Assembly (NCBI RefSeq): GCF_001039355.2
Contig: NW_019773514.1
Coordinates: forward strand, 70,593-134,592
Reading direction: 5' to 3'
Source of the DNA: Lingula anatina
Lineage: Eukaryota > Brachiopoda > Lingulata > Lingulida > Lingulidae
DNA: 64,000 nucleotides
Part shown: positions 63,677-64,000 of the stretch, one piece after another
Layout: each line of letters begins with the position of its first letter
How positions within the stretch are numbered: position 1 is the stretch's first letter
Translations under genes and position numbers: made by a program
The notes under the pieces: model-generated
The model's database searches: none
What the model was told of the DNA's origin: nothing
The model's input: the letters and a program-made list of their open reading frames with translations, nothing else

Positions 63677-64000
63677 CTGAAATAATAATAAAGAACTTAA
63701 TTTATTTTGTTGAGAAAGACACTGCTTTTAAAAGCTGAGTCTATAGCTTTTTTCAACTTAAATCTTGAATAAAAACAATGCCCTGCCAATTGAACATCTA
63801 GTAGTTCAACACAAAAGAAAGACATTTACTAGCAAAGCAACTGTTTAAGAATCTACATTTGCACGATAAGAACATCAATTTATCCCAAATCCAGATGAAT
63901 AATAGTGAGGATGTAAATGGATAAAAAATAAAAAAAATCCAAGCAATACAAAAATAAGGTCATTTACTATACCAGCTTCTAACCAGGAAGTGATCAATCA
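63677..64000 (-). other. Intron of the ligase gene running out of the window
   Basis: No exon is recognised in these 324 bases. The acceptor at 63677-63678 (TTATTTCAG on the - strand) implies that the next 5' exon lies beyond 64000. Confidence 0.6.

Overview
The window is eukaryotic nuclear DNA from an animal. Genes are split by GT-AG introns, intergenic DNA is AT-rich, and the sequence is full of microsatellites and short foldback transposons. A marine invertebrate, plausibly a lophotrochozoan such as a mollusc, is my inference from gene content and repeat style; no sequence here proves a taxon. Five lone n characters (11618, 28120, 29313, 32482, 38205) mark contig joins. Four of them are flanked by identical or near-identical sequence, so much of the apparent duplication is assembly artefact.

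Left part (1-9800): two neighbouring + strand genes for extremely acidic proteins built from thrombospondin-type-3-like calcium loops (D-x-D-G-D-G-I-P-D). Gene 1 (only its last exon, 3-803) ends in KDEL. Gene 2 (3655-9278, 11 coding exons, 469 aa) has a signal peptide, a calsequestrin/thioredoxin-like domain whose CxxC is degenerate, then eight exons of Asp/His-rich calcium loops, and ends in KTEL. Together they look like a family of ER-lumen calcium buffers made by joining a calsequestrin-like fold to TSP3 loops. This is the most novel system in the window.

Middle (9780-25800): transposon-rich DNA with several foldback/TIR elements, a tRNA-derived SINE-like segment, an artefactual 1034-bp duplication around 11618, and one good core promoter (CArG box plus TATA box at 17663-17686) followed by a candidate first exon.

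Right-middle (17974-54006): two tandem + strand paralogues, A and B, of a PLP-dependent aminotransferase class V enzyme resembling group II cysteine desulfurases (SufS type), each with a ~180-aa unusual C-terminal tail. B is complete (806 aa if the proposed first exon is right; Lys257 binds PLP, Cys405 sits at the SufS catalytic cysteine position). A is broken in this assembly: its 5' exons appear twice (allelic contigs), four of its 3' exons appear twice (overlapping contigs), and the four exons holding the PLP lysine are absent at the gap at 32482.

Right end (58321-64000): a small secreted protein gene of unknown function (58321-59310, +), convergent with the 3' end of a DZIP3/TTC3-like RING-H2 E3 ubiquitin ligase on the - strand (60514 to beyond 63676). 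Their poly(A) signals are only about 50 bases apart.
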